A stretch of DNA of 64,000 bases. It comes from Geobacteraceae bacterium (GTDB lineage: Bacteria; Desulfobacterota; Desulfuromonadia; Geobacterales; Geobacteraceae). Numbering within the stretch: position 1 is the stretch's first letter; each line of letters opens with the position of its first letter. The stretch covers positions 104,050 to 168,049 of the forward strand of contig JARKPN010000101.1 in NCBI GenBank assembly GCA_029975275.1, given 5' to 3'. The notes beneath the pieces are model-generated. The model did no database searches and was not told the DNA's origin. It worked only from the letters and a program-made list of their open reading frames with translations. The position numbers and the translations under genes were made by a program. This document shows positions 19,115 to 28,071 of this stretch, piece by piece.

Positions 19115-20301
19115 GCCACCCTTTCCACCACCCTGTCAAGAATCGCGTCGGCAAGCCGCTCTTTAGCCATGAGCGGCAGGTCCTCGACGGACCCGTCGCT
19201 ACAGAGGATCTTGACAATATTGGTCTCTGCACCAAAGCCGGCGCCTTCCTGTGACACGTCGTTGGCGACAACCATGTCGAGGTTCTTTGCCGCGAGTTTT
19301 TTTGCAGCGTTCTCCTCCAGAGCGACGGTTTCCGCGGCAAAACCAACCAGGTACCTGTCTCCCTTGGCCAGTCCCATTTCAGCAAGAATATCGGGATTCT
19401 TTACCAGTTTCAGGTTAAGGGACGCCTCCCTCTTCTTGATCTTTGCAGCGGCCCGTCCCTCAGGCCGGTAATCGGCCACTGCCGCGGCCTTGACGACGAT
19501 GGTGGCGTCGGCGAACGCGCCCAGCGCCGCTTCACGCATCTCCCCGGCAGACGTCACGTGAACGGTCTCCACCCCGCAGGGCGGTTCCAGGCAGACCGGA
19601 CCCGAAACGAGCACAACCTCGGCGCCGCGGCGGCGGGCTGCCCGGGCAATGGCGTATCCCATCCTGCCCGACGAGTGGTTGCTGATGTATCGGATCGGGT
19701 CGAGCTCCTCGCGTGTAGGCCCGGCCGTGACCAGCACCTTTTCTCCCCGCAGATCCTTCCTGGCCAGGGCGGAAATCACCTCTTCGCAGATGACGGCCGG
19801 GTCCTGGAGCCTCCCCTCCCCCTCCCAGCCGCAGGCGAGCATTCCCCTGGCCGGTTCCACGAACAGGTAGCCGTGCCTGAGCAGCTTTTCCGCGTTCTCC
19901 CGGTAGATGGGGTTCCGGTACATGTTGACGTTCATGGCGGGCGCCAGCAGCACCGGAGCCCTGGTGGCCATGACCGTGGTGGTCAGGAGGTCGTCGGCGA
20001 TGCCGCAGGCAAGCTTGCCGACAACGTTGGCGGTCGCCGGCGCGATAACGAAGAGATCCGCCCGGTCAGCCAGCGAGATGTGCCCAATCTCCTGCTCTTC
20101 AATGAGGTTGAACAGGTCGCAGTGGACAGGATTCATGGACAGGGTCTGAAAGGTGAGCGGTGCAACAAACTCCCGGGCCGACCTGGTCATGACCACGTGG
20201 ACCGAGGCCCCTTCCCTGACCAGGAGCCGGACCAGTTCGGCGGATTTATAGGCGGCGATTCCGCCGGTAACCCCAAGTACGACAACCTTTCCGGTCAACA
20301 T
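19087..20301 (-). CDS. coaBC: Phosphopantothenoylcysteine decarboxylase/synthetase
   Basis: The 404-residue bifunctional enzyme makes 4'-phosphopantetheine for CoA. The N-terminal flavin decarboxylase CoaC (about 1-185) has GVTGGIAAYKSAELVRLL, the active AMNVNMYRNP segment and the flap ARGMLACGWEGEGRL with its cysteine. The CTP-dependent CoaB part (about 188-400) has VTAGPTREELDPIRYISN, SSGRMGYAIARAA, AAAVADYRP and GFAAET. Both halves are complete. It is the last gene of a run that includes the MBL hydrolase nine bases upstream. Its last 28 bases overlap the opposite-strand phospholipase-like gene. Confidence 0.96.
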   Translation of the reverse strand: MLTGKVVVLGVTGGIAAYKSAELVRLLVREGASVHVVMTRSAREFVAPLTFQTLSMNPVHCDLFNLIEEQEIGHISLADRADLFVIAPATANVVGKLACGIADDLLTTTVMATRAPVLLAPAMNVNMYRNPIYRENAEKLLRHGYLFVEPARGMLACGWEGEGRLQDPAVICEEVISALARKDLRGEKVLVTAGPTREELDPIRYISNHSSGRMGYAIARAARRRGAEVVLVSGPVCLEPPCGVETVHVTSAGEMREAALGAFADATIVVKAAAVADYRPEGRAAAKIKKREASLNLKLVKNPDILAEMGLAKGDRYLVGFAAETVALEENAAKKLAAKNLDMVVANDVSQEGAGFGAETNIVKILCSDGSVEDLPLMAKERLADAILDRVVERVAQKRAGRNG

Positions 20302-20310
20302 GCGGTCACC

Positions 20311-20946
20311 CTAGAGCAGGGCACGACCCGTCAGATACGGATTGTGCATCCTCTCCCTTCCGATGGTGGTTGCCGGGCCGTGGCCCGGATAGACTATGGT
20401 GGCGTCCGGGAGGACCAGCAGTCTTTCCCTGATGCTCTTCCCCAGGGCCGCTGCGGATCCGCCCGGGAAATCCGTCCTGCCGACCGCATCGGCGAACAGG
20501 GTGTCTCCGGTGAACACCATTCCCTCGGTGTAGAGCGAACAACCTCCCGGTGTGTGCCCAGGGGTATGAATTACCTTCAGCCCATAGTCTCCGAAAGAAA
20601 CGACTGCACCGTCCGTCAGCAGACCGGTCGCCGCCGGCGAGTTTTCAACCGCGAGACCGAACCTGGAGGCCATGGCAACAGACTTGGAAAGCATTGGCGC
20701 ATCCAGCTCGTGAATGAGCAGTCCCGCGTCGACGGCCTTCATGATCCGCTCGTTCCCGCCGGTATGGTCGAAATGTCCGTGGGTATTCACCACGTTGACT
20801 ATATTCAGACCATGGCGGGATACGGCGGCCAGGATGAGTTCCGCATCGTCGCCGGGATCGATAATCACCCCTTCCCGGCTCCTTTCGCAGCCGAGCAGGT
20901 AGCAATTGACCATGAGAGGTCCAACTACCACGGTATCGAAAATCAT
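20311..20946 (-). CDS. MBL-fold hydrolase (glyoxalase II-like)
   Basis: This 211-residue metallo-beta-lactamase-fold protein has the double-metal motif THGHFDHTGG near residue 57, the second histidine in HTPGHTPGG near 132, TGDTLFADAVGRTDFPGG near 147 and the closing YPGHGPATTIGRER. This fits the YcbL/GloB2-like group, which hydrolyses thioesters such as S-lactoylglutathione in some species; the cellular substrate here is not known. It lies between the YhaM-like gene (67 bases upstream) and coaBC. Confidence 0.92.
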   Translation of the reverse strand: MIFDTVVVGPLMVNCYLLGCERSREGVIIDPGDDAELILAAVSRHGLNIVNVVNTHGHFDHTGGNERIMKAVDAGLLIHELDAPMLSKSVAMASRFGLAVENSPAATGLLTDGAVVSFGDYGLKVIHTPGHTPGGCSLYTEGMVFTGDTLFADAVGRTDFPGGSAAALGKSIRERLLVLPDATIVYPGHGPATTIGRERMHNPYLTGRALL

Positions 20947-21013
20947 CTCTTTCCTTTCCGGTCAAGAGTAAATCTGAACCCGCGTCTCCCTCACGGATTC
21001 AGGAAGGAATACA

Positions 21014-22114
21014 TCAGAACAGATCGAGGTTTTTCTCCTTCAACCCCTCAAAGGGGGTGTTCCGGAACCCCTCGGCGTCCCTTGCCCTGTCCGGCTCAGC
21101 GGCAGGCGTCTGCCGCTCTTCCTTGCGGGGTTCCTCCCCGGAAGCGGGAATCGCTTCCTGCTCGCGGCAGTTGTTCTTGTAAAAGTAGCGGTCATAAAGC
21201 CTGTGGTACGCCGTCCACCTGGACTGGCTGACAGGTTCCCTGCGGATGTGGGTCCTGATGCCGTTGATCTTCGAGTCCAGGTCGTCAAGGTAGTTGAGCA
21301 CGGTCGATTCGACGGTCTTGGGCCGTTTCGGGGAGCCGAATTCGTACTGGCCGTGGTGGGAAAGGATCATGTGCTTCAGGAGCATCGCCGTCTCCACCGG
21401 GAAACCGCCCAGACCCGCCAGTCTTTCATTGAGCATCTCGACCCCTATGGTTATATGGCCGAGCAGCTTCCCCTCGTCGGTATAGTCGAACGAGCGGAGA
21501 TAGGTCATCTCTCTCACCTTGCCGACATCGTGCAGCAGGGCGCCGACAAGGAGCAGATCGCGATTGATGGAGGGATAGAGGGGGGCAATCGCGTCCACCA
21601 GCCGCGCAACCGCCAGGGAGTGCTCAAGCAGGCCGCCGAGATACACGTGGTGCATCCCCTTGGCGGCCGGGGCCTTGCCGTACAGCTCCAGGAAAGCGGG
21701 GTCGTCGAAAAACGCCCGCAGCAGGCGGCGCAGATCGTCATCCCGGCACGACTCCACCAGAGCAGCCAGCTCTGCAAGCATCTCTGCAGTGCCGCGCTCT
21801 CCTTCCGGCAGAAAATCGGCCAGATGAATCTCCCGGTCCGGCACTTTGGCCAGTTCCGAGACTATCAGCTGCATCTTTCCCAGGTAGACGGTGGCCTTGG
21901 AACGCACCGCGATGAAGTCGTCCTTTTCAAACAGTGCTCCGATAGACTCCACGTTTTCCCATACCCGCGCCTCGATCTCTCCCGTCTTGTCCATCAGGTG
22001 GAGGGTAAGGTACGGCTTGCCGTTTCGTGCCAGGGACGAGATCTTCTCTTTCACGAGAAACACCGAATCAACAACGGAACGATCCCTGATATCGCTGATA
22101 AAAACCTTGGTCAC
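21014..22114 (-). CDS. YhaM-like 3'-5' exoribonuclease (OB fold + HD domain)
   Basis: The 366-residue protein combines an N-terminal OB-fold nucleic-acid-binding domain (about 10-95: YLTLHLMDKTGEIEARVWEN) with an HD phosphohydrolase domain (about 150-290). The HD domain shows HHVYLGGLLEHSLAVARL, LLLVGALLHDVGKVREM and MLKHMILSHHGQYEFGSPK. This is the arrangement of YhaM, a 3'-5' exonuclease described in Firmicutes. The charged C-terminal 60 residues are low complexity. The start overlaps the stop of the FAD protein by 4 bases. Nuclease function is by family; specificity is not visible. Confidence 0.87.
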   Translation of the reverse strand: MTKVFISDIRDRSVVDSVFLVKEKISSLARNGKPYLTLHLMDKTGEIEARVWENVESIGALFEKDDFIAVRSKATVYLGKMQLIVSELAKVPDREIHLADFLPEGERGTAEMLAELAALVESCRDDDLRRLLRAFFDDPAFLELYGKAPAAKGMHHVYLGGLLEHSLAVARLVDAIAPLYPSINRDLLLVGALLHDVGKVREMTYLRSFDYTDEGKLLGHITIGVEMLNERLAGLGGFPVETAMLLKHMILSHHGQYEFGSPKRPKTVESTVLNYLDDLDSKINGIRTHIRREPVSQSRWTAYHRLYDRYFYKNNCREQEAIPASGEEPRKEERQTPAAEPDRARDAEGFRNTPFEGLKEKNLDLF

Positions 22115-23712
22115 ACCTCGCTCCTTGTCTCGTCTGATAATTCCATGGCTATCCGGTCGGCCACCCTTATTCCGTCAAGTGCGGCACTCATTATACCGCC
22201 TGCGTATCCGGCCCCTTCCCCGGTCGGGAAGAGCCCTGCCATGCTGACCGAATGCAGATCGTCTCCCCTTACCACCCGAACCGGGGACGACGTACGGGTC
22301 TCCACCCCGGTAAGGGTTGCATCGGTGGTCAGAAAGCCCTTCATCCTGCGGTCGAACACCCTGATCCCCGCCTTCAGGGCTGAGGTGACCGGAGCCGGCA
22401 GGACCGCGGCCAGGTCTGTCTCCACCACGCCCGGCAGATAGCTCGATCGTATCCCCCGGCTGCCCTTGCCGGCGACAAAGTCCAGCAGGTTCTGTGCCGG
22501 GGCGCGATAGGTACGCCCTCCGGCGGCAAAGGCCTTCCGCTCCCAGCTCCGTTGAAACTCGACTCCGGCCAGGGGATGGGGTGACGGAAAGTCCCTCTCA
22601 TCTACGGTAGCAACCAGAGCACTGTTGGCATACCCGGAATCGCGGCCGAAACAACTCATGCCGTTGGTCACCAGGTACCCTTCCTCTGATGCGGCAGCCA
22701 TTACCATGCCACCCGGACACATGCAGAACGAGTACACCGAGCGGCCGGTCTGCGGGTCCCGGCAGGCAAGGGCATATTCCGCCTGCGGGAGAAGAGGATG
22801 GGCAGGGACTCCATACTGGATCCGGTTTACCAGCTCCTGGGGATGTTCAACCCGCACCCCGATGGCAAAGGGCTTACGCTCCATGCGGACGCCGAGCCGG
22901 TCGAGCATCTCGTAGGTGTCACGGGCGCTGTGGCCCGTTGCCAGCACGAGCCGGTCGCAGGAGACTTCGTCGCGGTCATTGATCACGACGCCTGCAACAC
23001 GGCCGTTCCGGGAGGCGATGTCAGTCAGCCTCCGTGAAAAACAGAACTTCATTCCCCGTGCCGTGAGGTCGTCCCGGATCCTGCGTACCACGACCCTGAG
23101 CCTGTCTGTGCCGATATGTGGCTTTGCCAGGTACAGGATTTCGCCGGGAGCGCCGTAACCAACCAGCTTTCGCAGAATGTACCCCAGGTTTTCGTCCCTT
23201 ACCCGGGTGGTCAGCTTACCGTCGGAAAAGGTTCCTGCGCCCCCTTCTCCGAACTGTACATTGCTCTCCGGGTTCAACTCCCCGCGGTCCCAGAATGCCC
23301 GGACATCCCGTACCCTCTCCTCCACCGGCCGGCCCCTCTCAAGGAGAGTGGCCGGAATGCCGTAATCGGCCAGACGGATGGCGGCAAACAGCCCTGCCGG
23401 CCCAGTCCCGGCGATCAGAATTTTCCGTGTCGTGGAGACTTTCCGGAAAAACCGCTCCTCTTCAGCCGCAACCACCTCGACATCGGGGTCGTCGCGGAAC
23501 CCCGCCACGCAGGCGGCTTCATTCTTTACCGTGATCTCGATGGTGTATACAAAACGAATGAACGATTTTTTCCGTGCATCAAGGGCCTTGCGCAGGATCC
23601 TCCAGCCCGTGAGCTGATCCTTTTCGATGGAGAGACGACGGAGCAACAGCCCCGGGAGGTCATCCTCACTGGTCATGAAGTCAACGGCAAAGTTGCGCAA
23701 GAGGATAGGCAC
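22111..23712 (-). CDS. NAD(P)/FAD-dependent oxidoreductase (COG2509-like)
   Basis: This 533-residue flavoprotein has an unusual N-terminal 95-residue domain (FAVDFMTSEDDLPGLLLRRL with a predicted RNA-binding-like fold) before the dinucleotide-binding motif IAGTGPAGLFAAIRLADYG. Then come QFGEGGAGTFSDGKLTTRV, LATGHSARDTYEMLDRLGV and the C-terminal FAD-binding GLFPTGEGAGYAGGIMSAA. This combination matches the uncharacterised dehydrogenases of COG2509, which are widespread in anaerobes. Substrate and electron acceptor are unknown. It lies nine bases after the small response regulator and overlaps the YhaM-like start. Confidence 0.88.
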   Translation of the reverse strand: MPILLRNFAVDFMTSEDDLPGLLLRRLSIEKDQLTGWRILRKALDARKKSFIRFVYTIEITVKNEAACVAGFRDDPDVEVVAAEEERFFRKVSTTRKILIAGTGPAGLFAAIRLADYGIPATLLERGRPVEERVRDVRAFWDRGELNPESNVQFGEGGAGTFSDGKLTTRVRDENLGYILRKLVGYGAPGEILYLAKPHIGTDRLRVVVRRIRDDLTARGMKFCFSRRLTDIASRNGRVAGVVINDRDEVSCDRLVLATGHSARDTYEMLDRLGVRMERKPFAIGVRVEHPQELVNRIQYGVPAHPLLPQAEYALACRDPQTGRSVYSFCMCPGGMVMAAASEEGYLVTNGMSCFGRDSGYANSALVATVDERDFPSPHPLAGVEFQRSWERKAFAAGGRTYRAPAQNLLDFVAGKGSRGIRSSYLPGVVETDLAAVLPAPVTSALKAGIRVFDRRMKGFLTTDATLTGVETRTSSPVRVVRGDDLHSVSMAGLFPTGEGAGYAGGIMSAALDGIRVADRIAMELSDETRSEV

Positions 23713-23721
23713 GTGACACCC

Positions 23722-24126
23722 TTACCGGTTGACGGCGTGGCGGTTCCTTCGGTCAAGCAGCTGTTCCACTATGATTACGATATCCAATGGTTTGGTCGAC
23801 TTGGGGATGTGAATCCGCGCTCCCATCTCCGGGGTTTCATGTTCGTGAGGCAATCCCTTGAACATTGAGGTGAGGAGAATGATGACGGGTCCGGCTTCGC
23901 CTCCGAGCCTGCCGATCTCGAGACACGTGCTGACCCCTCCCAGATTCGGCATCACGAGGTCCACAATCACCACCTCAGGTTTCTCGTCGAGAAAGGCCCG
24001 AATCCCTTTGATGCCGTCCGTGGCCGTCACGACCTCGAAATTGTTTTCCCGGAAGACATCCGAGAGAATTTCGAGAAAGAGATCGTCGTCATCAATGATG
24101 AGAATCTTGGCACGGGGGGTTTCCAT
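23722..24126 (-). CDS. Single-domain response regulator (CheY-like)
   Basis: The 134 residues form a receiver domain with acidic pocket IIDDDDLF, phospho-acceptor aspartate in VVIVDLVMPNLGG, and a conserved lysine in IPKSTKPLD. There is no output domain. It follows the hybrid-like REC-histidine kinase gene by 74 bases on the same strand, and that kinase is a natural partner, though pairing is inferred from position only. It then runs into the FAD oxidoreductase gene. Confidence 0.93.
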   Translation of the reverse strand: METPRAKILIIDDDDLFLEILSDVFRENNFEVVTATDGIKGIRAFLDEKPEVVIVDLVMPNLGGVSTCLEIGRLGGEAGPVIILLTSMFKGLPHEHETPEMGARIHIPKSTKPLDIVIIVEQLLDRRNRHAVNR

Positions 24127-24200
24127 CGGAACCTCGGGGAAGGGCCTCAGAGTGGAGGCAATCTTACACCAACGACGTGTAAAAGGAAAGCGGAAACGGC

Positions 24201-25379
24201 CTAGGGGACGGCATCGGAAACCCTCAGAAACACCGAAAACGTGGTCCCCTTTCCATCCTCGCTCCTGACGTCTATCCTTCCGTTGTAGGCCCTCACGATC
24301 CTCATGACGGCGTAGAGCCCCAGACCGGTCCCGGAGGTCTTCGTGGTGAAGAACGGGTCAAATATCCTTGTCATATGTTCCTGGAGAATACCCCTGCCCG
24401 TATCGGAGATCCGGACAATGACCTCACTGTCGTTCTGATCGAGGGTGACCCCGATCACGCCGCCACCGGGCATCTCCTCGATGGAATTTACCATGATGTT
24501 GGTGAAAACCTGCTCGATTTCCGTCTGATCGGCCGACACCGGAGAGGGAATTACCCGAAAGTCCCTTCTGATCCTGATACCGTTCATCTCGAGCCTGGAT
24601 CTGAGGAAATCGATAACCGTGTCGAGCACCTTGTCGACGGACACCTCGCTTATGTGGAAACGCGGTCCTTTCACGGCATCCATCAGCTTTTTCAGTATCG
24701 CGTCAATCCGCCTTACTTCCTGCTCGATCTTTTCCAGGCATTCAAGCCGCTCCGGTTCTTCGGGATTTTCCTTCAGAATCTGCACGAAAAGTCCTATGGA
24801 ATTGAGAGGATTCCTGATTTCATGAGCCATTCCGGCGGAAAGATAACCGACAGTGGACATCTTTTCCGTATGAATGATCTCGTCCTGTACACGCTGCAGC
24901 TCGATGCTTTTCTCGCGTACCCGCTCCTCAAGTTCCATGCTCCGGTTCTCTATCTCCTCCAGAAGGCGATCCCGCTCCTTCAGGCGTTCCCTGTTCCTGG
25001 CCTCCCCTCTCACTTTCAGCGCCTTGTCCACGCTCTCGACAAGATCCTGATTCAGAAACGGTTTCTGGATGTAACCGGAAGCCCCCCTCTTCATGAGCTC
25101 GACAGCAATCTGCCCGTCTCCCTCCCCGGACAGAATAATTACCGAGATACCTGGAAAGCGTTGCTTAATCTCCTTAAGAGCGGAAAAACCGTCCATGCCG
25201 GGCATCACGTAGTCCAGAAGAACCAGATCCGGCTCATCCCCGACGATCAGCTCGAGCGCCGACTTGCCGTCCGTAGCCGTCTTAACCCTGAATCCCCTGT
25301 TGCGCAGAACAGCGGAGGTAAGCTCGAGGATGCTTTTTTCGTCATCAACGATTAATATGCTCGCACTATGCCTCGACAT
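24201..25379 (-). CDS. Receiver-histidine kinase signalling protein
   Basis: In this 392-residue soluble protein a receiver domain comes first (about 1-125; ILIVDDEKSI and LVLLDYVMPGMDGFSAL). A coiled coil of about 50 residues joins it to a histidine kinase module with H-box GMAHEIRNPLNSIG and ATPase motifs VFTNIMVNSIEEM, ISDTGRGI and TGLGLYAVMRIV. There is no membrane segment, so input must come by phosphorylation of the receiver or from a partner. This REC-HisKA-HATPase order is common in Geobacter and Myxococcus. The single-domain regulator downstream is the likely target. Confidence 0.93.
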   Translation of the reverse strand: MSRHSASILIVDDEKSILELTSAVLRNRGFRVKTATDGKSALELIVGDEPDLVLLDYVMPGMDGFSALKEIKQRFPGISVIILSGEGDGQIAVELMKRGASGYIQKPFLNQDLVESVDKALKVRGEARNRERLKERDRLLEEIENRSMELEERVREKSIELQRVQDEIIHTEKMSTVGYLSAGMAHEIRNPLNSIGLFVQILKENPEEPERLECLEKIEQEVRRIDAILKKLMDAVKGPRFHISEVSVDKVLDTVIDFLRSRLEMNGIRIRRDFRVIPSPVSADQTEIEQVFTNIMVNSIEEMPGGGVIGVTLDQNDSEVIVRISDTGRGILQEHMTRIFDPFFTTKTSGTGLGLYAVMRIVRAYNGRIDVRSEDGKGTTFSVFLRVSDAVP

Positions 25380-25430
25380 GCGTCATTTCACTCCGGCAAT
25401 GGCTTCCAGCCTGGTCATGGTTTGAAACAG

Positions 25431-25455
25431 AAAAGGCAGCAAAACGCTGCCTTTT
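25431..25455 (-). terminator. Intrinsic terminator (possibly bidirectional)
   Basis: A perfect 10-bp stem AAAAGGCAGC/GCTGCCTTTT with a 5-base loop lies in the gap between the universal stress protein gene and the histidine kinase gene. Read on the minus strand it ends in TTTT and closes the long ndk-to-usp run. Confidence 0.75.
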
Positions 25456-25487
25456 CAAACCGCTGTCTGCGAAATCCGCCTGACCCG

Positions 25488-25952
25488 TCATTCGTGCTTC
25501 TCCACCGACGGCCTCACCGTCATTACTGCGCAACGGGCTCGCCGGACTACTCTCTCAGCGGTGCTGCCGAAAAGGAGATGATCGATGCCGGCCCTTCCGT
25601 GGGTACCGAGCACGATGAGCGAGGCACCCTCTTCATCGGCTTTCCTGATGATCTCTTCGTATGGTATACCGGAAACGATAACCGTCTCGTAGTTGTTGAA
25701 GCCCTGGATCCTTCCGGAGCAGAACTTCTTCATCATCTTCTCGGCGGCCTCGGTAATCTCGTGTTCTAGGGAGTCGAAAGAGATATGGGGAACATAAAAG
25801 CCGCGCAGGTCCACCGGCTCGTTTATGACGTGCATTATGACAAGCCTTCCGTTGAACTTCCTCGCCAGTGTGAAGGCATAATCAAAGGCGAATTCCGAGA
25901 CTTCCGAAAAATCGGTGGCGAAGATTATTTTGGAGAAATCCTGCATATACAC
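25488..25952 (-). CDS. Universal stress protein (UspA family)
   Basis: The 154-residue protein has the Usp fold: start DFSKIIFATDFSEVSEFAFDY, HVINEP in the middle and the ATP-binding signature GTHGRAGIDHLLFGSTAERVV near residue 115, with the G-2x-G-9x-G(S/T) spacing. ATP binding is therefore expected. It lies 15 bases after the response regulator gene and just before the terminator at 25431, ending the operon. Stress role and trigger are unknown. Confidence 0.94.
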   Translation of the reverse strand: MYMQDFSKIIFATDFSEVSEFAFDYAFTLARKFNGRLVIMHVINEPVDLRGFYVPHISFDSLEHEITEAAEKMMKKFCSGRIQGFNNYETVIVSGIPYEEIIRKADEEGASLIVLGTHGRAGIDHLLFGSTAERVVRRARCAVMTVRPSVEKHE

Positions 25953-25967
25953 CCCCGTAACAATGTC

Positions 25968-26372
25968 TTAAGAGGCATCGGCCTCGAGAACCTTCTTCAT
26001 TATCATCCGGAGTTCTTCTATCCTGACCGGCTTGTTGATATACTCGAACGCCCCCAGGTTCATTGCCTCCAGGTAGGACTCCACTCCGCCGTAGGCCGTT
26101 ATCATGATGACATTACTCTTCGGGAAGTCCTTGTTCAACTCCCTCAGGAAGGTGATTCCGTCCATTCTGGGCATTTTAATATCGGTTACTATGAGGTTGA
26201 CGGGCTGCCGGCGGAGATAACTCAACGCTTCGCAGCCGTTTGACACTGTCTCGACGATAAACCCCTCGCGGACCAGCAGCTTGGCAAGGGCGTTTCTCGC
26301 ATTGTCCTCATCTTCCACGATGAGAATTCTCTTTGTCTTTGTCGACGAGGCGGTTTCTGTTCTTTTTGTCAT
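25968..26372 (-). CDS. Single-domain response regulator
   Basis: With the start at ATG 26372 the protein has 134 residues: a short basic leader (MTKRTETASSTKTKR) and one receiver domain with VEDEDNAR, the phospho-acceptor in LIVTDIKMPRMDGITF, MITAYGG and NKPVRIEELR. The open frame continues upstream to 26495 but would then overlap the RodZ-like gene, so the short form is preferred although no clear Shine-Dalgarno is seen. It has no output domain. It resembles receivers of NtrC-type regulators that have lost the rest. It lies between the RodZ-like and universal stress genes. Confidence 0.88.
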   Translation of the reverse strand: MTKRTETASSTKTKRILIVEDEDNARNALAKLLVREGFIVETVSNGCEALSYLRRQPVNLIVTDIKMPRMDGITFLRELNKDFPKSNVIMITAYGGVESYLEAMNLGAFEYINKPVRIEELRMIMKKVLEADAS

Positions 26373-26424
26373 GGCTGAGTGAAGTCTACCATGGGGTGCA
26401 TCTCTGTCAAGCCCGCAAGCCCGC

Positions 26425-27264
26425 TCAGGGTGCGGTTTTCCCGTCATCCGCACCAGGGTCCAACCGGACGTGCGTCTGCACCCCCTTCTCCCCAAAAGGA
26501 GCCAGTATCCTTCCGTTCAACTCAGCTTCGACTCCGCCTGCGTTTTGCAGATCAAGAGAAAAAACCTTCTCTCCCTTCCACTCGATAATATCGCCGGCCT
26601 TAAGGTCATAGTGCTGGGAGATCATGTTATCAATGGTAATGTCCAGAGCCCCGTCTTCAATCGCCTTCAACCTGAGGATGATACCCTTGCCGGAAGATTC
26701 TGGCGTCTCGAAGGGAATCTCATCCCTTGTGTCCGACTGTTCCGCAGCAGGTTTGTTCTCCGCCTGTCCGGGCTGTGACGGAGGCGGCGACACGGACGTG
26801 TCGGCCACGGGATGGTTGTCGGGAGAGACAACGGGCACAGGCACGCCATTTTCCCGCTTGAACAGGCAGGTGGCAAGGAGAATCGCGCAGAGGAGGAAAA
26901 ACGGCAGGAAAACAAGGAGCCAGCGTTTCGCAGAACGTGGCCGTTCCACAGAGGTCTCGCCGTCCGTGGCGGCTTCGGTGTCTCCATTCGGCTGTACTCC
27001 GTCGTGGACACCGCCCGTGAAGGAACCCATGATCTCTTCCGCCTGAAGGTCGAGATACCTGGCGTAAACGCGGAGAAACCCCCTGGCGTAAGCTTCATTG
27101 GGAAGCCTGTCGAGACAATCGTCTTCCAGGGCCTTCAGGTATCCCTTGGCTATCCTGGTTACCCGGGCCGCTTCCTCCAGGCTCAACCCCTTTTGTTCGC
27201 GGGCCTGTCGAAGACGCGCTCCGGCAGTCTGCAGATCGGTTTCCGGTGATGGAGCATCAGACAT
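26425..27264 (-). CDS. RodZ-like helix-turn-helix membrane protein
   Basis: The 279-residue protein shows the RodZ layout. A cytoplasmic HTH_25 domain (about 10-80) has LRQAREQKGLSLEEAARVT and NEAYARGFLRVYARYLDL. A basic stretch precedes a single membrane segment (about 114-132), a proline/serine-rich periplasmic linker follows, and a DUF4115 domain ends the chain (VFSLDLQNAGGVEAELNGR). RodZ couples MreB to the cell wall machinery and controls cell shape. It follows the TPR lipoprotein by seven bases. No mreB is present in the window. Confidence 0.86.
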   Translation of the reverse strand: MSDAPSPETDLQTAGARLRQAREQKGLSLEEAARVTRIAKGYLKALEDDCLDRLPNEAYARGFLRVYARYLDLQAEEIMGSFTGGVHDGVQPNGDTEAATDGETSVERPRSAKRWLLVFLPFFLLCAILLATCLFKRENGVPVPVVSPDNHPVADTSVSPPPSQPGQAENKPAAEQSDTRDEIPFETPESSGKGIILRLKAIEDGALDITIDNMISQHYDLKAGDIIEWKGEKVFSLDLQNAGGVEAELNGRILAPFGEKGVQTHVRLDPGADDGKTAP

Positions 27265-27271
27265 GGCAGTC

Positions 27272-28018
27272 TCACTTGAGGATATCGAGATATTCCCTGG
27301 AAAGCTGACCTAATTCCCCGTCGGGATCGATCCTGACAACCTCGCTGAATTCCGATTTCGCCGCGGCCACCTCCCGCGTCTTGAGGTAGGCAAGGGCCAG
27401 ATGGTAGCGTGCCCTGGCATAGTTCCCGTTCAGTTCGACGGATTTCCTGAACTCCTCTATGGCCAGATCGACCTTCTCGTCGGCAAAATAGATCCTCCCC
27501 ATATACATCCTGGCAATGGGGTTTCTCGGGTTCCTGGAGACCACCGGACGGAGAACGGAAAGGGCCGTTGCGTAATCCCCCTTGCCCAGGTAGGCCAGAG
27601 CAAGATTCAGGCAGGCGTTGTCGTGGTTCTGATAGAAGATGTCGTCGGTGACCATCTTGAGCTGACTGACGGCATCGTCCCAACGTTGCATCTCCAGGTA
27701 ATTCACCCCCAGGTTGTTCCGCGCATCGGAGAAGTCCGGGCGTATCGAAATCGCTTTCAGATATTTCGGCTCGGCCAGGTCGTATCTCTTCTTGAGGTAG
27801 AAAGCCTGACCCAGGAAGTTCAGGAGTTGCGGGTCGTTCGGCGTGATTTTCTCGGCCTCTGTAAACTCTACGAGCGCCCTGGTATAGTTCCCTTCGGCAA
27901 GAAATGACTGCCCCATCTGGTAGTGATAGGACGCCTTCTTTTTCGGAGCCTCCAGAGCGGCGCACCCTGTGGCGAGAAATGCAACCAGGACCGCCAGGGT
28001 CAAGCATGCTTTTTTCAC
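27272..28018 (-). CDS. TPR lipoprotein, PilF/PilW-like
   Basis: GTG 28018 is preferred as start because GGAGG lies 8 bases upstream. It gives a clean lipoprotein signal, KKACLTLAVLVAFLATGC, with the lipobox LATGC. About six TPR units follow, such as YHYQMGQSFLAEGNYTRALV and FSDARNNLGVNYLEMQRWDD. This matches PilF/PilW, the outer-membrane lipoproteins that help secretin assembly in type IV pili; Geobacter uses such pili. The function is inferred from the fold and lipidation. It is followed by the RodZ-like gene seven bases on, a pairing common in delta-proteobacteria. Confidence 0.87.
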   Translation of the reverse strand: MKKACLTLAVLVAFLATGCAALEAPKKKASYHYQMGQSFLAEGNYTRALVEFTEAEKITPNDPQLLNFLGQAFYLKKRYDLAEPKYLKAISIRPDFSDARNNLGVNYLEMQRWDDAVSQLKMVTDDIFYQNHDNACLNLALAYLGKGDYATALSVLRPVVSRNPRNPIARMYMGRIYFADEKVDLAIEEFRKSVELNGNYARARYHLALAYLKTREVAAAKSEFSEVVRIDPDGELGQLSREYLDILK

Positions 28019-28071
28019 GGTAACAACCTCCATGAGCGCACCGGGAGATGCCGTACCATACCGGCGGGGTG

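Noticed and set aside
19558..21231. Long plus-strand frame opposite coaBC and the MBL hydrolase
   Set aside because: It spans two well-supported genes and an intergenic gap, with no recognisable motif.
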